DNA of 64,000 nt from contig NC_091971.1 of the NCBI RefSeq assembly GCF_036711975.1, positions 26,233,501 through 26,297,500 of the forward strand. Reading direction: 5' to 3'. This document shows, piece after piece, positions 15,601 to 24,758 of the stretch. The notes beneath the pieces are model-generated. The model saw only the letters and a list, made by a program, of their open reading frames with translations. It was not told the origin of the DNA and did no database searches. This DNA comes from Onthophagus taurus (Eukaryota; Arthropoda; Insecta; Coleoptera; Scarabaeidae). The position numbers and the translations under genes are program-made. The first letter of the stretch is position 1; the number at the start of each line of letters is the position of its first letter.

Positions 15601-18600
15601 TTGATGCATCTGAGAGCAAAAATGTTACAGACCATTACGTTAAGGGTACAATTTGCTACAATTTTATTAGTAAAAGTTTTTCTGTATTATGCTCCGGATA
15701 TCGTTTTTTTTCAACACTCTTCTATTTTACACATTCTTGAAAAATTCTCCACACTGATGCATCTGGGAGCAAAAATGTTACAGACCATTACGTTAAGGGT
15801 ACAATTTGCTACAACTTTTGTAGTACAAGTTTTTCTGTATTATGCTCCGGATACCGTTTTTTTTCAACACTCTTCTATTTTACACATTCTTGAAAAATTC
15901 TCCACACTGATGCATCTGGGAGCAAAAATGTTAGAGACCATTACGTTACGGGTACAATTTGCTACAATTTTTGTACTACAAGTTTTTCTGTATTATGCTC
16001 CGGATACCGTTTTTTTTCAACACTCTTCTATTTTACACATTCTTGAAAAATTCTCGATATTGATGCATCTGGGGGCAAAAATGTGACAGACCATTACGTT
16101 AAGGGTACAATTTGCTACAATTTTTGTAGTACAAGTTTTTCTGTATTATGCTCCGGATACCGTTTTTTTTCAACACTCTTCTATTGTACACATTCTTGAA
16201 AAATTCTCGATATTGATGCATCTGGGAGCAAAAATGTTACAGACCATTACGTTAAGGGTACAATTTGCTACAATTTTTGTACTACAAGTTTTTCTGTATT
16301 ATGCTCCGGATACCGTTTTTTTTCAACATTCTTCTATTTTACACATTCTTGAAAAATTCTCGATATTGATGCATCTGGGGGCAAAAATGTGACAGACCAT
16401 TACGTTAAGGGTACAATTTGCTACAATTTTTGTAGTACAAGTTTTTCTGTATTATGCTCCGGATACCGTTTTTTTTCAACACTCTTCTATTGTACACATT
16501 CTTGAAAAATTCTCGATATTGATGCATCTGGGAGCAAAAATGTTACAGACCATTACGTTAAGGGTACAATTTGCTACAATTTTTGTAGTAAAAGTTTTTC
16601 TGTATTATGCTCCGGATATAGTTTTTTTTCAACACTTCTATTTTACACATTCTTGAAAAATTCTCCACACTGATGCATCTGGGAGCAAAAATGTTACAGA
16701 CCATTACGTTAAGGGTACAATTTGCTACAACTTTTGTTGTACAAGTTTTTCTGTATTATGCTCCGGATACCGTTTTTCTTCAACACTCTTCTATTTTACA
16801 CATTCTTGAAAAATTCTCCACACTGATGCATCTGGGAGCAAAAATGTTAGAGACCATTACGTTACGGGTACAATTTGCTACAATTTTTGTAGTACAAGTT
16901 TTTCTGTATTATGCTCCGGATACCTTTTTTTTTCAACACTCTTCTATTTTACACATTCTTGAAAAATTCTCGATATTGATGCATCTGGGAGCAAAAATGT
17001 TACAGACCATTACGTTAAGGGTACAATTTGCTACAATTTTTGTAGTAAAAGTTTTTCTGTATTATGCTCCGGATATCGTTTTTTTTCAACACTCTTCTAT
17101 TTTACACATTCTTGAAAAATTCTCCACACTGATGCATCTGGGAGCAAAAATGTTAGAGACCATTACGTTACGGGTGCAATTTGCTACAATTTTTGTAGTA
17201 CAAGTTTTTCTGTATTATGCTCCGGATACCGTTTTTTTTCAACACTCTTCTATTTTACATATTCTTGAAAAATTCTCGATATTGATGCTTCTGGGAGCAA
17301 AAATGTTACAGACCATTACGTTAAGGGTACAATTTGCTACAATTTTTGTACTACAAGTTTTTCTGTATTATGCTCCGGATACCGTTTTTTTTCAACACTC
17401 TTCTATTTTACACATTCTTGAAAAATTCTCGATATTGATGCATCTGGGGGCAAAAATGTGACAGACCATTACGTTAAGGGTACAATTTGCTACAATTTTT
17501 GTAGTACAAGTTTTTCTGTATTATGCTCCGGATACCGTTTTTTTTCAACACTCTTCTATTGTACACATTCTTGAAAAATTCTCGATATTGATGCATCTGG
17601 GAGCAAAAATGTTACAGACCATTACGTTAAGGGTACAATTTGCTACAATTTTTGTAGTAAAAGTTTTTCTGTATTATGCTCCGGATATAGTTTTTTTTCA
17701 ACACTTCTATTTTACACATTCTTGAAAAATTCTCCACACTGATGCATCTGGGAGCAAAAATGTTACAGACCATTACGTTAAGGGTACAATTTGCTACAAC
17801 TTTTGTAGTACAAGTTTTTCTGTATTATGCTCCGGATACCGTTTTTTTTCAACACTCTTCTATTTTACACATTCTTGAAAAATTCTCCACACTGATGCAT
17901 CTGGGAGCAAAAATGTTAGAGACCAGTACGTTACGGGTACAATTTGCTACAATTTTTGTAGTACAAGTTTTTCTGTATTATGCTCCGGATACCGGTTTTT
18001 TTCAACACTCTTCTATTTTACACATTCTTGAAAAATTCTCGATATTGATGCATCTGGGAGCAAAAATGTTACAGACCATTACGTTAAGGGTACAATTTGC
18101 TACAATTTTTGTAGTAAAAGTTTTTCTGTATTATGCTCCGGATATCGTTTTTTTTCAACACTCTTCTATTTTACACATTCTTGAAAAATTCTCCACACTG
18201 ATGCATCTGGGAGCAAAAATGTTAGAGACCATTACGTTACGGGTACAATTTGCTACAATTTTTGTAGTACAAGTTTTTCTGTATTATGCTCCGGATACCG
18301 TTTTTTTTCAACACTCTTCTATTTTACACATTCTTGAAAAATTCTCGATATTGATGCATCTGGGAGCAAAAATGTTACAGACCATTACGTTAAGGGTACA
18401 ATTTGCTACAATTTTTGTAGTAAAAGTTTTTCTGTATTATGCTCCGGATATCGTTTTTTTTCAACACTCTTCTATTTTACACATTCTTGAAAAATTCTCC
18501 ACACTGATGCATCTGGGAGCAAAAATGTTAGAGACCATTACGTTACGGGTACAATTTGCTACAATTTTTGTAGTACAAGTTTTTCTGTATTATGCTCCGG

Positions 18601-19270
18601 ATACCGTTTTTTTTCAACACTCTTCTATTTTACATATTCTTGAAAAATTCTCGATATTGATGCTTCTGGGAGCAAAAATGTTACAGACCATTACGTTAAG
18701 GGTACAATTTGCTACAATTTTTGTACTACAAGTTTTTCTGTATTATGCTCCGGATACCGTTTTTTTCAACACTCTTCTATTTTACACATTCTTGAAAAAT
18801 TCTCGATATTGATGCATCTGGGGGCAAAAATGTGACAGACCATTACGTTAAGGGTACAATTTGCTACAATTTTTGTAGTACAAGTTTTTCTGTATTATGC
18901 TCCGGATACCGTTTTTTTTCAACACTCTTCTATTTTACACATTCTTGAAAAATTCTCGATATAGACGCATCTGGGAGCAGAAATGTTACAGACCATTACG
19001 TTAAGGGTACAATTTGCTACAATTTTTGTAGTACAAGTTTTTCTGTATTATGCTCCGGATACCGTTTTTTTTCAACACTCTTCTATTTTACACATTCTTG
19101 AAAAATTCTCGATATTGATGCATCTGAGAGCAAAAATGTTACAGACCATTACGTTAAGGGTACAATTTGCTACAATTTTATTAGTAAAAGTTTTTCTGTA
19201 TTATGCTCCGGATATCGTTTTTTTTCAACACTCTTCTATTTTACACATTCTTGAAAAATTCTCCACACTG
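9646..19270. repeat. Higher-order satellite duplication, three copies
   Basis: A multi-monomer block is repeated three times in tandem. Landmark variants at 9646, 12243 and 15757 mark copy starts, giving periods of 2597 and 3514 bp. The second copy has gained monomers relative to the first. The 3514-bp period equals 23 monomers minus five bases, and I can account for the five: two 151-bp monomers and one monomer with seven instead of eight T. Shared private variants, such as ACCAGTACG and ATACCGGTTT, recur at 11660/14410/17924 and 11730/14480/17990. This shows recent block duplication, probably by unequal exchange. The end near 19270 is approximate. Confidence 0.85.
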
Positions 19271-21925
19271 ATGCATCTGGGAGCAAAAATGTTACAGACC
19301 ATTACGTTACGGGTACAATTTGCTACAATTTTTGTTGTACAAGTTTTTCTGTATTATGCTGCGGATACCGTTTTTTTTCAACACTCTTCTATTTTACACA
19401 TTCTTGAAAAATTCTCGATATTGATGCATCTGGGAGCAAAAATGTTACAGACCATTACGTTAAGGGTACAATTTGCTACAATTTTTGTAGTAAAAGTTTT
19501 TCTGTATTATGCTCCGGATATCGTTTTTTTTCAACACTCTTCTATTTTACACATTCTTGAAAAATTCTCCACACTGATGCATCTGGGAGCAAAAATGTTA
19601 GAGACCATTACGTTACGGGTACAATTTGCTACAATTTTTGTAGTACAAGTTTTTCTGTATTATGCTCCGGATACCGTTTTTTTTCAACACTCTTCTATTT
19701 TACATATTCTTGAAAAATTCTCGATATTGACGCTTCTGGGAGCAAAAATGTTAGAGACCATTACGTTACGGGTACAATTTGCTACAATTTTTGTAGTACA
19801 AGTTTTTCTGTATTATGCTCCGGATACCGTTTTTTTTCAACACTCTTCTATTTTACACATTCTTGAAAAATTCTCGATATTGATGCATCTGGGAGCAAAA
19901 ATGTTACAGACCATTACGTTAAGGGTACAATTTGCTACAATTTTTGTAGTAAAAGTTTTTCTGTATTATGCTCCGGATATCGTTTTTTTTCAACACTCTT
20001 CTATTTTACACATTCTTGAAAAATTCTCCACACTGATGCATCTGGGAGCAAAAATGTTAGAGACCATTACGTTACGGGTACAATTTGCTACAATTTTTGT
20101 AGTACAAGTTTTTCTGTATTATGCTCCGGATACCGTTTTTTTTCAACACTCTTCTATTTTACATATTCTTGAAAAATTCTCGATATTGATGCTTCTGGGA
20201 GCAAAAATGTTACAGACCATTACGTTAAGGGTACAATTTGCTACAATTTTTGTACTACAAGTTTTTCTGTATTATGCTCCGGATACCGTTTTTTTTCAAC
20301 ACTCTTCTATTTTACACATTCTTGAAAAATTCTCGATATTGATGCATCTGGGGGCAAAAATGTGACATACCATTACGTTACGGGTACAATTTGCTACAAT
20401 TTTTGTAGTACAAGTTTTTCTGTATTATGCTCCGGATACCGTTTTTTTTCAACACTCTTCTATTGTACACATTCTTGAAAAATTCTCGATATTGATGCAT
20501 CTGGGAGCAAAAATGTTACAGACCATTACGTTAAGGGTACAATTTGCTACAATTTTTGTACTACAAGTTTTTCTGTATTATGCTCCGGATACCGTTTTTT
20601 TTCAACACTCTTCTATTTTACACATTCTTGAAAAATTCTCGATATTGATGCATCTGGGGGCAAAAATGTGACAGACCATTACGTTAAGGGTACAATTTGC
20701 TACAATTTTTGTAGTAAAAGTTTTTCTGTATTATGCTCCGGATATAGTTTTTTTTCAACACTTCTATTTTACACATTCTTGAAAAATTCTCCACACTGAT
20801 GCATCTGGGAGCAAAAATGTTAGAGACCATTACGTTACGGGTACAATTTGCTACAATTTTTGTAGTACAAGTTTTTCTGTATTATGCTCCGGATACCGTT
20901 TTTTTTCAACACTCTTCTATTTTACACATTCTTGAAAAATTCTCGATATTGATGCATCTGGGGGCAAAAATGTGACAGACCATTACGTTAAGGGTACAAT
21001 TTGCTACAATTTTTGTAGTACAAGTTTTTCTGTATTATGCTCCGGATACCGTTTTTTTTCAACACTCTTCTATTGTACACATTCTTGAAAAATTCTCGAT
21101 ATTGATGCATCTGGGAGCAAAAATGTTACAGACCATTACGTTAAGGGTACAATTTGCTACAATTTTTGTAGTAAAAGTTTTTCTGTATTATGCTCCGGAT
21201 ATAGTTTTTTTTCAACACTTCTATTTTACACATTCTTGAAAAATTCTCCACACTGATGCATCTGGGAGCAAAAATGTTACAGACCATTACGTTAAGGGTA
21301 CAATTTGCTACAACTTTTGTAGTACAAGTTTTTCTGTATTATGCTCCGGATACCGTTTTTTTTCAACACTCTTCTATTTTACACATTCTTGAAAAATTCT
21401 CCACACTGATGCATCTGGGAGCAAAAATGTTAGAGACCATTACGTTACGGGTACAATTTGCTACAATTTTTGTAGTACAAGTTTTTCTGTATTATGCTCC
21501 GGATACCGTTTTTTTTCAACACTCTTCTATTTTACACATTCTTGAAAAATTCTCCACACTGATGCATCTGGGAGCAAAAATGTTAGAGACCATTACGTTA
21601 CGGGTACAATTTGCTACAATTTTTGTAGTACAAGTTTTTCTGTATTATGCTCCGGATACCGTTTTTTTTCAACACTCTTCTATTTTACACATTCTTGAAA
21701 AATTCTCCACACTGATGCATCTGGGAGCAAAAATGTTAGAGACCATTACGTTACGGGTACAATTTGCTACAATTTTTGTAGTACAAGTTTTTCTGTATTA
21801 TGCTCCGGATACCATTTTTTTTCAACACTCTTCTATTTTACACATTCTTGAAAAATTCTCGATATTGATGCATCTGGGAGCAAAAATGTTACAGACCATT
21901 AACACAATTTGCTACAATTTTATTA

Positions 21926-21931
21926 GTAAAA
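21926..21931. repeat. Polinton target-site duplication, left copy (GTAAAA)
   Basis: GTAAAA lies directly before the left TIR and is repeated directly after the right TIR. Removing the element and one copy restores a normal satellite monomer of the TTATTAGTAAAAG subtype. Six-base target duplications are typical of Polintons. Confidence 0.93.
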
Positions 21932-21944
21932 AGTAGTAGATAAA

Positions 21945-22061
21945 AGCCGATTCTAGAACCTCCTCTCAGAACCTCAGGTCAAGGTCAAGGCCAAGGTCAC
22001 GTTGAGTGACCATGACCTTGACCTTGCCCTGAGGTTCTGGGAGGAGGTTCCAGAATCGGCT
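21945..22061. repeat. Nested palindrome inside the left TIR (117 nt)
   Basis: The stretch starts AGCCGATTCTAGAACCTCC and ends with its near-complement GGAGGTTCCAGAATCGGCT, with matching inner parts up to a turn near 22003 (GGTCACGTTGAGTGACC). Single strands could therefore fold into a long hairpin about 13 nt from the element end. The mirror copy is at 40334-40450. Terminal hairpins assist replication in some linear DNA viruses; a similar role here is inference. Confidence 0.85.
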
Positions 22062-22317
22062 ATTGCAAAGGGGGTCGTTGACCAGTAACCTTGACCTAAA
22101 CAATGACCTTTACTTTGAGCTCACCTCAGGTCAAGATCACGTTTAGTGACCATGACCTTGATCAGTAACCTTGACCTGAACAATGACCTTTACTTTGATC
22201 TCAACGGAGACCTTGAAGTCAACCTTAATTGTGACCATTACATTGACCGTGTACGTGACCGGAAATGAAGGTTACACGACGTGAGGCCATTGAAAACCCC
22301 ACTTCGGAGGAGGTATG

Positions 22318-22352
22318 CTTTAAATAGCAGATAGAAAATCGTGTTCAACAGT
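22318..22352 (+). promoter_or_regulatory. Putative core promoter in left TIR
   Basis: TTTAAATA at about 22319-22326 is followed some 25-30 nt later by ACAGT at 22348-22352, which resembles an arthropod initiator. It lies 83 nt before the ATG at 22435. The mirror copy in the right TIR (40043-40077, minus strand) would drive the polymerase gene. Spacing and position support it, but the motifs are short. Confidence 0.45.
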
Positions 22353-22434
22353 ATTGAAGTAAGAGTGTTGTGAACATAAAGAAATTGAGGAACTTGTAGC
22401 TCCTATTTTAAGCAGTTTACATCGCTTAAATATA

Positions 22435-22917
22435 ATGGCATCGAGAAATCCAATTAAAGTCATCGATATGCAAGGGTTTACTTTATCTTCGGGATTTCGA
22501 GTTAAAGAATTGGCTATCGGTGATGGTGAGTCGATTTCCCATTTCATATTTCAACCTGATATAAGTTATGAAAGACTCAATAAGCGAGAATGTCGACAAG
22601 TGCGTTGGGAGGAGAATAACTTACACCATTTGCATTACGAGAATGGATATGTGCCCTATAATCAACTGAAAGACATTCTGGAACAGCATACATGCGGAGT
22701 GGAGGTGGTGTTTGTAAAGGGATCTCAAAAAGAAAAGGTATTGAGAGACCTATTATCATCGGTAAAGCCAGTGATTATTAATTTACAAGATAATATATAT
22801 TGCCCTTTGCTTTCGTTGAGTCAAAATTCTTGCGCATATCATTATAAATCGGAAAGCAGTTGTGCAATTGAAAATGTTAAATTAATTTTAAAATTTTTAA
22901 AAATGGATTTAGATTAG
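22435..22917 (+). CDS. D-x-QGF family protein, copy 1 (function unknown)
   Basis: A 160-residue intact frame starting at ATG 22435 (context ATAATGG), the first gene inside the left TIR. Visible motifs in order: D-M-Q-G-F at residues 11-15, K-E-L-A near 24-27, a His then F-Q-P near 36-41, VKG near 94-96 followed by Lys residues and a leucine pair, then S-C-A-Y-H and C-A-I-x-N-V near the C-terminus. The same motifs, in the same order, occur in the gene at 28443-28958, so the element carries two diverged paralogues. I have seen similar proteins in insect Mavericks but cannot assign a fold or activity with confidence. No signal peptide or membrane segment is visible. The TIR promoter probably drives it. 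Confidence 0.8.
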   Translation: MASRNPIKVIDMQGFTLSSGFRVKELAIGDGESISHFIFQPDISYERLNKRECRQVRWEENNLHHLHYENGYVPYNQLKDILEQHTCGVEVVFVKGSQKEKVLRDLLSSVKPVIINLQDNIYCPLLSLSQNSCAYHYKSESSCAIENVKLILKFLKMDLD

Positions 22918-23515
22918 TGTTAAAATTTAAAATTTAAATAAATTAATTTTTATTGTACTGACTTTTTTTATTCAATTTAAATGTATCACATTCCTAATCC
23001 TAATATATAAAATGGAAAAGAAAAACAACCGAATTAAATTTCATTTAATTTATTGAACTCGTCTTTAATAAATGATAAACAATTGCATATCTTTTTAACG
23101 TATTATTTATGGTGTCAACTCGACGCCCCCGAGTTAGCAGTTCATGATGTTTTTTTTTGGTGTACTCAAGTCGAGTGATGACTCTTCTCGGGTGCTCCCG
23201 GAGGAGTGGAGCATGACCGGGTTGGATTTACTTTGAGCTCACCTCAGGTCAAGATCACGTTGAGTGACTATGACATTGATCAGTAACCTTGACCTGAACA
23301 ATGACCTTTACTTTGACCTCAACGGAGAACTTGAAGTCAACCTTAATTGTGACCGTGACGTCCCCACCTAAAATGATGTGCATAAATAGCAAGTCAGGTT
23401 CATAAAAGATTAGTTTCATTGAAATCATCCGACGTAGTGGTGACATAACAACGCAGAACAAGTAAGTCCATAAACACTTGTCTTACAGCAGAAGTATTAA
23501 TGTTATATATACTTA
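22918..23515. other. Intergenic region between the first and second Polinton genes
   Basis: AT-rich 3' flank with AATAAA-like sequence just after the first gene, then a GC-richer patch with a small hairpin (AACTCG and CGAGTT around 23116-23134), then a copied piece of the TIR (23227-23354), then a TATA-like CATAAATA at 23381-23388 that could serve the next gene. No convincing coding frame of its own. Confidence 0.7.
23227..23354 (+). repeat. Internal copy of a TIR segment (128 bp)
   Basis: Matches left TIR positions 22109-22236 in the same orientation and without indels, from TTTACTTTGAGCTC to TTGTGACC, with a few substitutions. It brings a cluster of AGGTCA/TGACCT half-sites to within about 300 bp upstream of the second gene, so it may be a duplicated regulatory module. 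Confidence 0.9.
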
Positions 23516-24415
23516 GTGGGTTCCAGACAACAATATACAAAAGCACCGAAGAGAAGTCTCGAGGTTCAACAGGCGGTGTCCAAAAAAGCGAGCATAAGTC
23601 CAAAGGTGATAAAACCCTCGTTGACACCCGTGGCATCTGAAGAGGTGTTAAAACAAGAAAAGTTTAATACAGTTATAGAGTGTGGTAACAATATGCAAGC
23701 GGTCGCTGATGGAAAAGATTCGTTTGCAGACTTAAGCCCTTTTATTATGACGCAAAGTGTTAACGGTAATAATGAAGTAGTTTCGAGAATAGATAACATG
23801 GAGAGCTTAACCAACATGTCGGACAGTACAGTAAGAGCAAGTAGAGGTCCTCTATTTTCGGAAACAGTGTATGCACTAAATAAGAGCCGCACGAAATGTG
23901 TGGCAATAGGATTAAGTGCTGACTTACATTTTGAACCAGTGGTAAGGTTAATGGGAAAAGGTCAATGTTTAACATTAACGGAAAACGATTGGCACAACAT
24001 TATTATGTATAAGTCAACAATCACAAACAGTTTTGCTAATCAGTCTCCGTCGCAGATAGTGTTGTGTGGTGTCAGTATATCGTGCGATTGGATGGAAAAC
24101 GTTTGCAAGATTTTAAAGTTGGAGAGGGGTGGAGAATATGTATATATTGCATATGAATCGTTGCATGAGCTTTGGAACGTAGCAGATTTAGTAGCAACTC
24201 GACTGAAATTATTGAGAACTGTGAATTACAAAGCATATTATGATAGTGTTATAAACGCGTTAGCTGCAATGGATGGAGATGTGAAACGTAATATGTTAAC
24301 GATGCTCAATGAATCGTGTTCTGAACAAATATGTATAAGTAAGGAAGTGATGTTGTACAATTTCGATAAAATCTTGTTGGATGTAGATTTGTTTAAATTA
24401 TTTCACAATCAATAA
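23516..24415 (+). CDS. Conserved Maverick-type protein, function unknown (start uncertain)
   Basis: A 299-codon open frame. The frame opens after a stop at 23498-23500 and has no ATG before 23693; the first codon given here is GTG. An AG acceptor-like site (ATACTTAG) ends at 23515, and a donor-like GTAAGT lies at 23462, but splicing these two supplies no upstream ATG. So either translation starts at 23693 (240 residues) or an exon or base is missing from my reading. The N-terminus is basic and low in structure. The C-terminal 190 residues look globular, with the runs CVAIGLSADLHFEPVV, LTLTENDWHNI and YVYIAYESLHELWN. I recall such proteins from insect Mavericks but know no function. The stop overlaps an AATAAA, and the next ATG is 4 nt downstream. 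Confidence 0.75.
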   Translation: MGSRQQYTKAPKRSLEVQQAVSKKASISPKVIKPSLTPVASEEVLKQEKFNTVIECGNNMQAVADGKDSFADLSPFIMTQSVNGNNEVVSRIDNMESLTNMSDSTVRASRGPLFSETVYALNKSRTKCVAIGLSADLHFEPVVRLMGKGQCLTLTENDWHNIIMYKSTITNSFANQSPSQIVLCGVSISCDWMENVCKILKLERGGEYVYIAYESLHELWNVADLVATRLKLLRTVNYKAYYDSVINALAAMDGDVKRNMLTMLNESCSEQICISKEVMLYNFDKILLDVDLFKLFHNQ

Positions 24416-24419
24416 AGAC

Positions 24420-24644
24420 ATGGGTAAGGTGCGGATTGATGAGAGTAAAAATGAGATGCATAGAATGTATGCATGGACTTATGCGTATAGACAATCACGA
24501 AAGTGTAATTGGGAGGAAATGTATTTAGATCGTCTTAGATTTAAGAATAGAATAAGTTATGTAAATGATATGTTACACCTGTACTTAAGCAGCGAATTTA
24601 GAAATAAGATTTTTCATGAAAGATTTAAATATGTAATGACTTAA
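24420..24644 (+). CDS. Small conserved-looking protein (74 aa), unknown
   Basis: ATG at 24420, four bases after the stop of the previous gene, then 74 codons rich in Arg, Lys, Tyr and aromatic residues (WTYAYRQSRKCNWEEMYLDR). It ends just before AATAAATAAAA near 24647, a likely poly(A) signal shared with the gene upstream. The close spacing suggests translation from a common transcript. No recognised domain. It could be a minor structural or DNA-binding component, but that is only a guess from its charge. Confidence 0.55.
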   Translation: MGKVRIDESKNEMHRMYAWTYAYRQSRKCNWEEMYLDRLRFKNRISYVNDMLHLYLSSEFRNKIFHERFKYVMT

Positions 24645-24718
24645 AATAAATAAAATTTTTTTTCAAATGTGAGCGTATTATTAACCATCCAATATTCACC
24701 GAATAATGTGCGAAAGCT

Positions 24719-24750
24719 ATTAAATATAATGGTATGAATGTTAGGACAGT
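24719..24750 (+). promoter_or_regulatory. Putative core promoter upstream of the PLA2/pX gene
   Basis: TATTAAATATA at 24719-24729 followed by ACAGT at 24746-24750, with the ATG at 24759. Weak by itself but in the right place at the head of the capsid gene cluster. Confidence 0.35.
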
Positions 24751-24758
24751 GAAACAGT

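Larger units (their letters stand above)
1..21931. repeat. 153-bp tandem satellite, left array (about 143 monomers)
   Basis: Head-to-tail copies of an AT-rich 153-bp monomer. It contains a fixed ATGCATCTGGGAGC block, an ATTACGTTA(A/C)GGGTAC block, a CTGTATTATGCTCCGG block and a run of eight T. Two main subtypes alternate: one has TTACAGACC followed by TTAAGGG and is usually preceded by CTCGATATTG; the other has TTAGAGACC followed by TTACGGG and is usually preceded by CTCCACACTG. This gives many 306-bp dimers. Other recurring variants are a 151-bp monomer lacking two bases after CAACAC and a monomer with GGGGGCAAAAATGTGA, which puts a stop in the otherwise open frame. Because 153 is a multiple of three and one frame of the monomer lacks stops, open frames up to 1014 codons appear. 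I do not call these genes. Confidence 0.97.
21932..22377 (+). repeat. Polinton left terminal inverted repeat (446 bp)
   Basis: Reverse-complement match to 40018-40463 over the full 446 bp with no length difference and about eight mismatches by eye. The outer 130 bp fold back on themselves. Most of the repeat is a string of AGGTCA or TGACCT half-sites, and the inner end carries a TATA-like box and 5' leader. The match ends at 22377, where the left side reads ATA and the right side reads the ATG of the polymerase gene. Confidence 0.96.

Noticed and set aside
21891..21931. Short deletion in the monomer just left of the Polinton as part of the insertion event
   Set aside because: An eight-base loss (CATTAACACAATTT) lies about 30 bp from the junction, but the target duplication is clean and the satellite has other small indels, so a link is unsupported.
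22577..22759. Open frames on the strand opposite the Polinton genes
   Set aside because: They overlap clear genes antisense, have no recognisable motifs and are explained by the composition of the real gene.
23462..23488. 27-nt intron between GTAAGT and TCTTACAG
   Set aside because: Too short for a spliceosomal intron, and joining the flanks supplies no upstream ATG in the needed frame.
23500..23640. 47-codon frame from ATG 23500
   Set aside because: Short, with no recognisable content, and overlaps the better-supported gene in another frame. Kept only as a hint that the start of that gene is unresolved.
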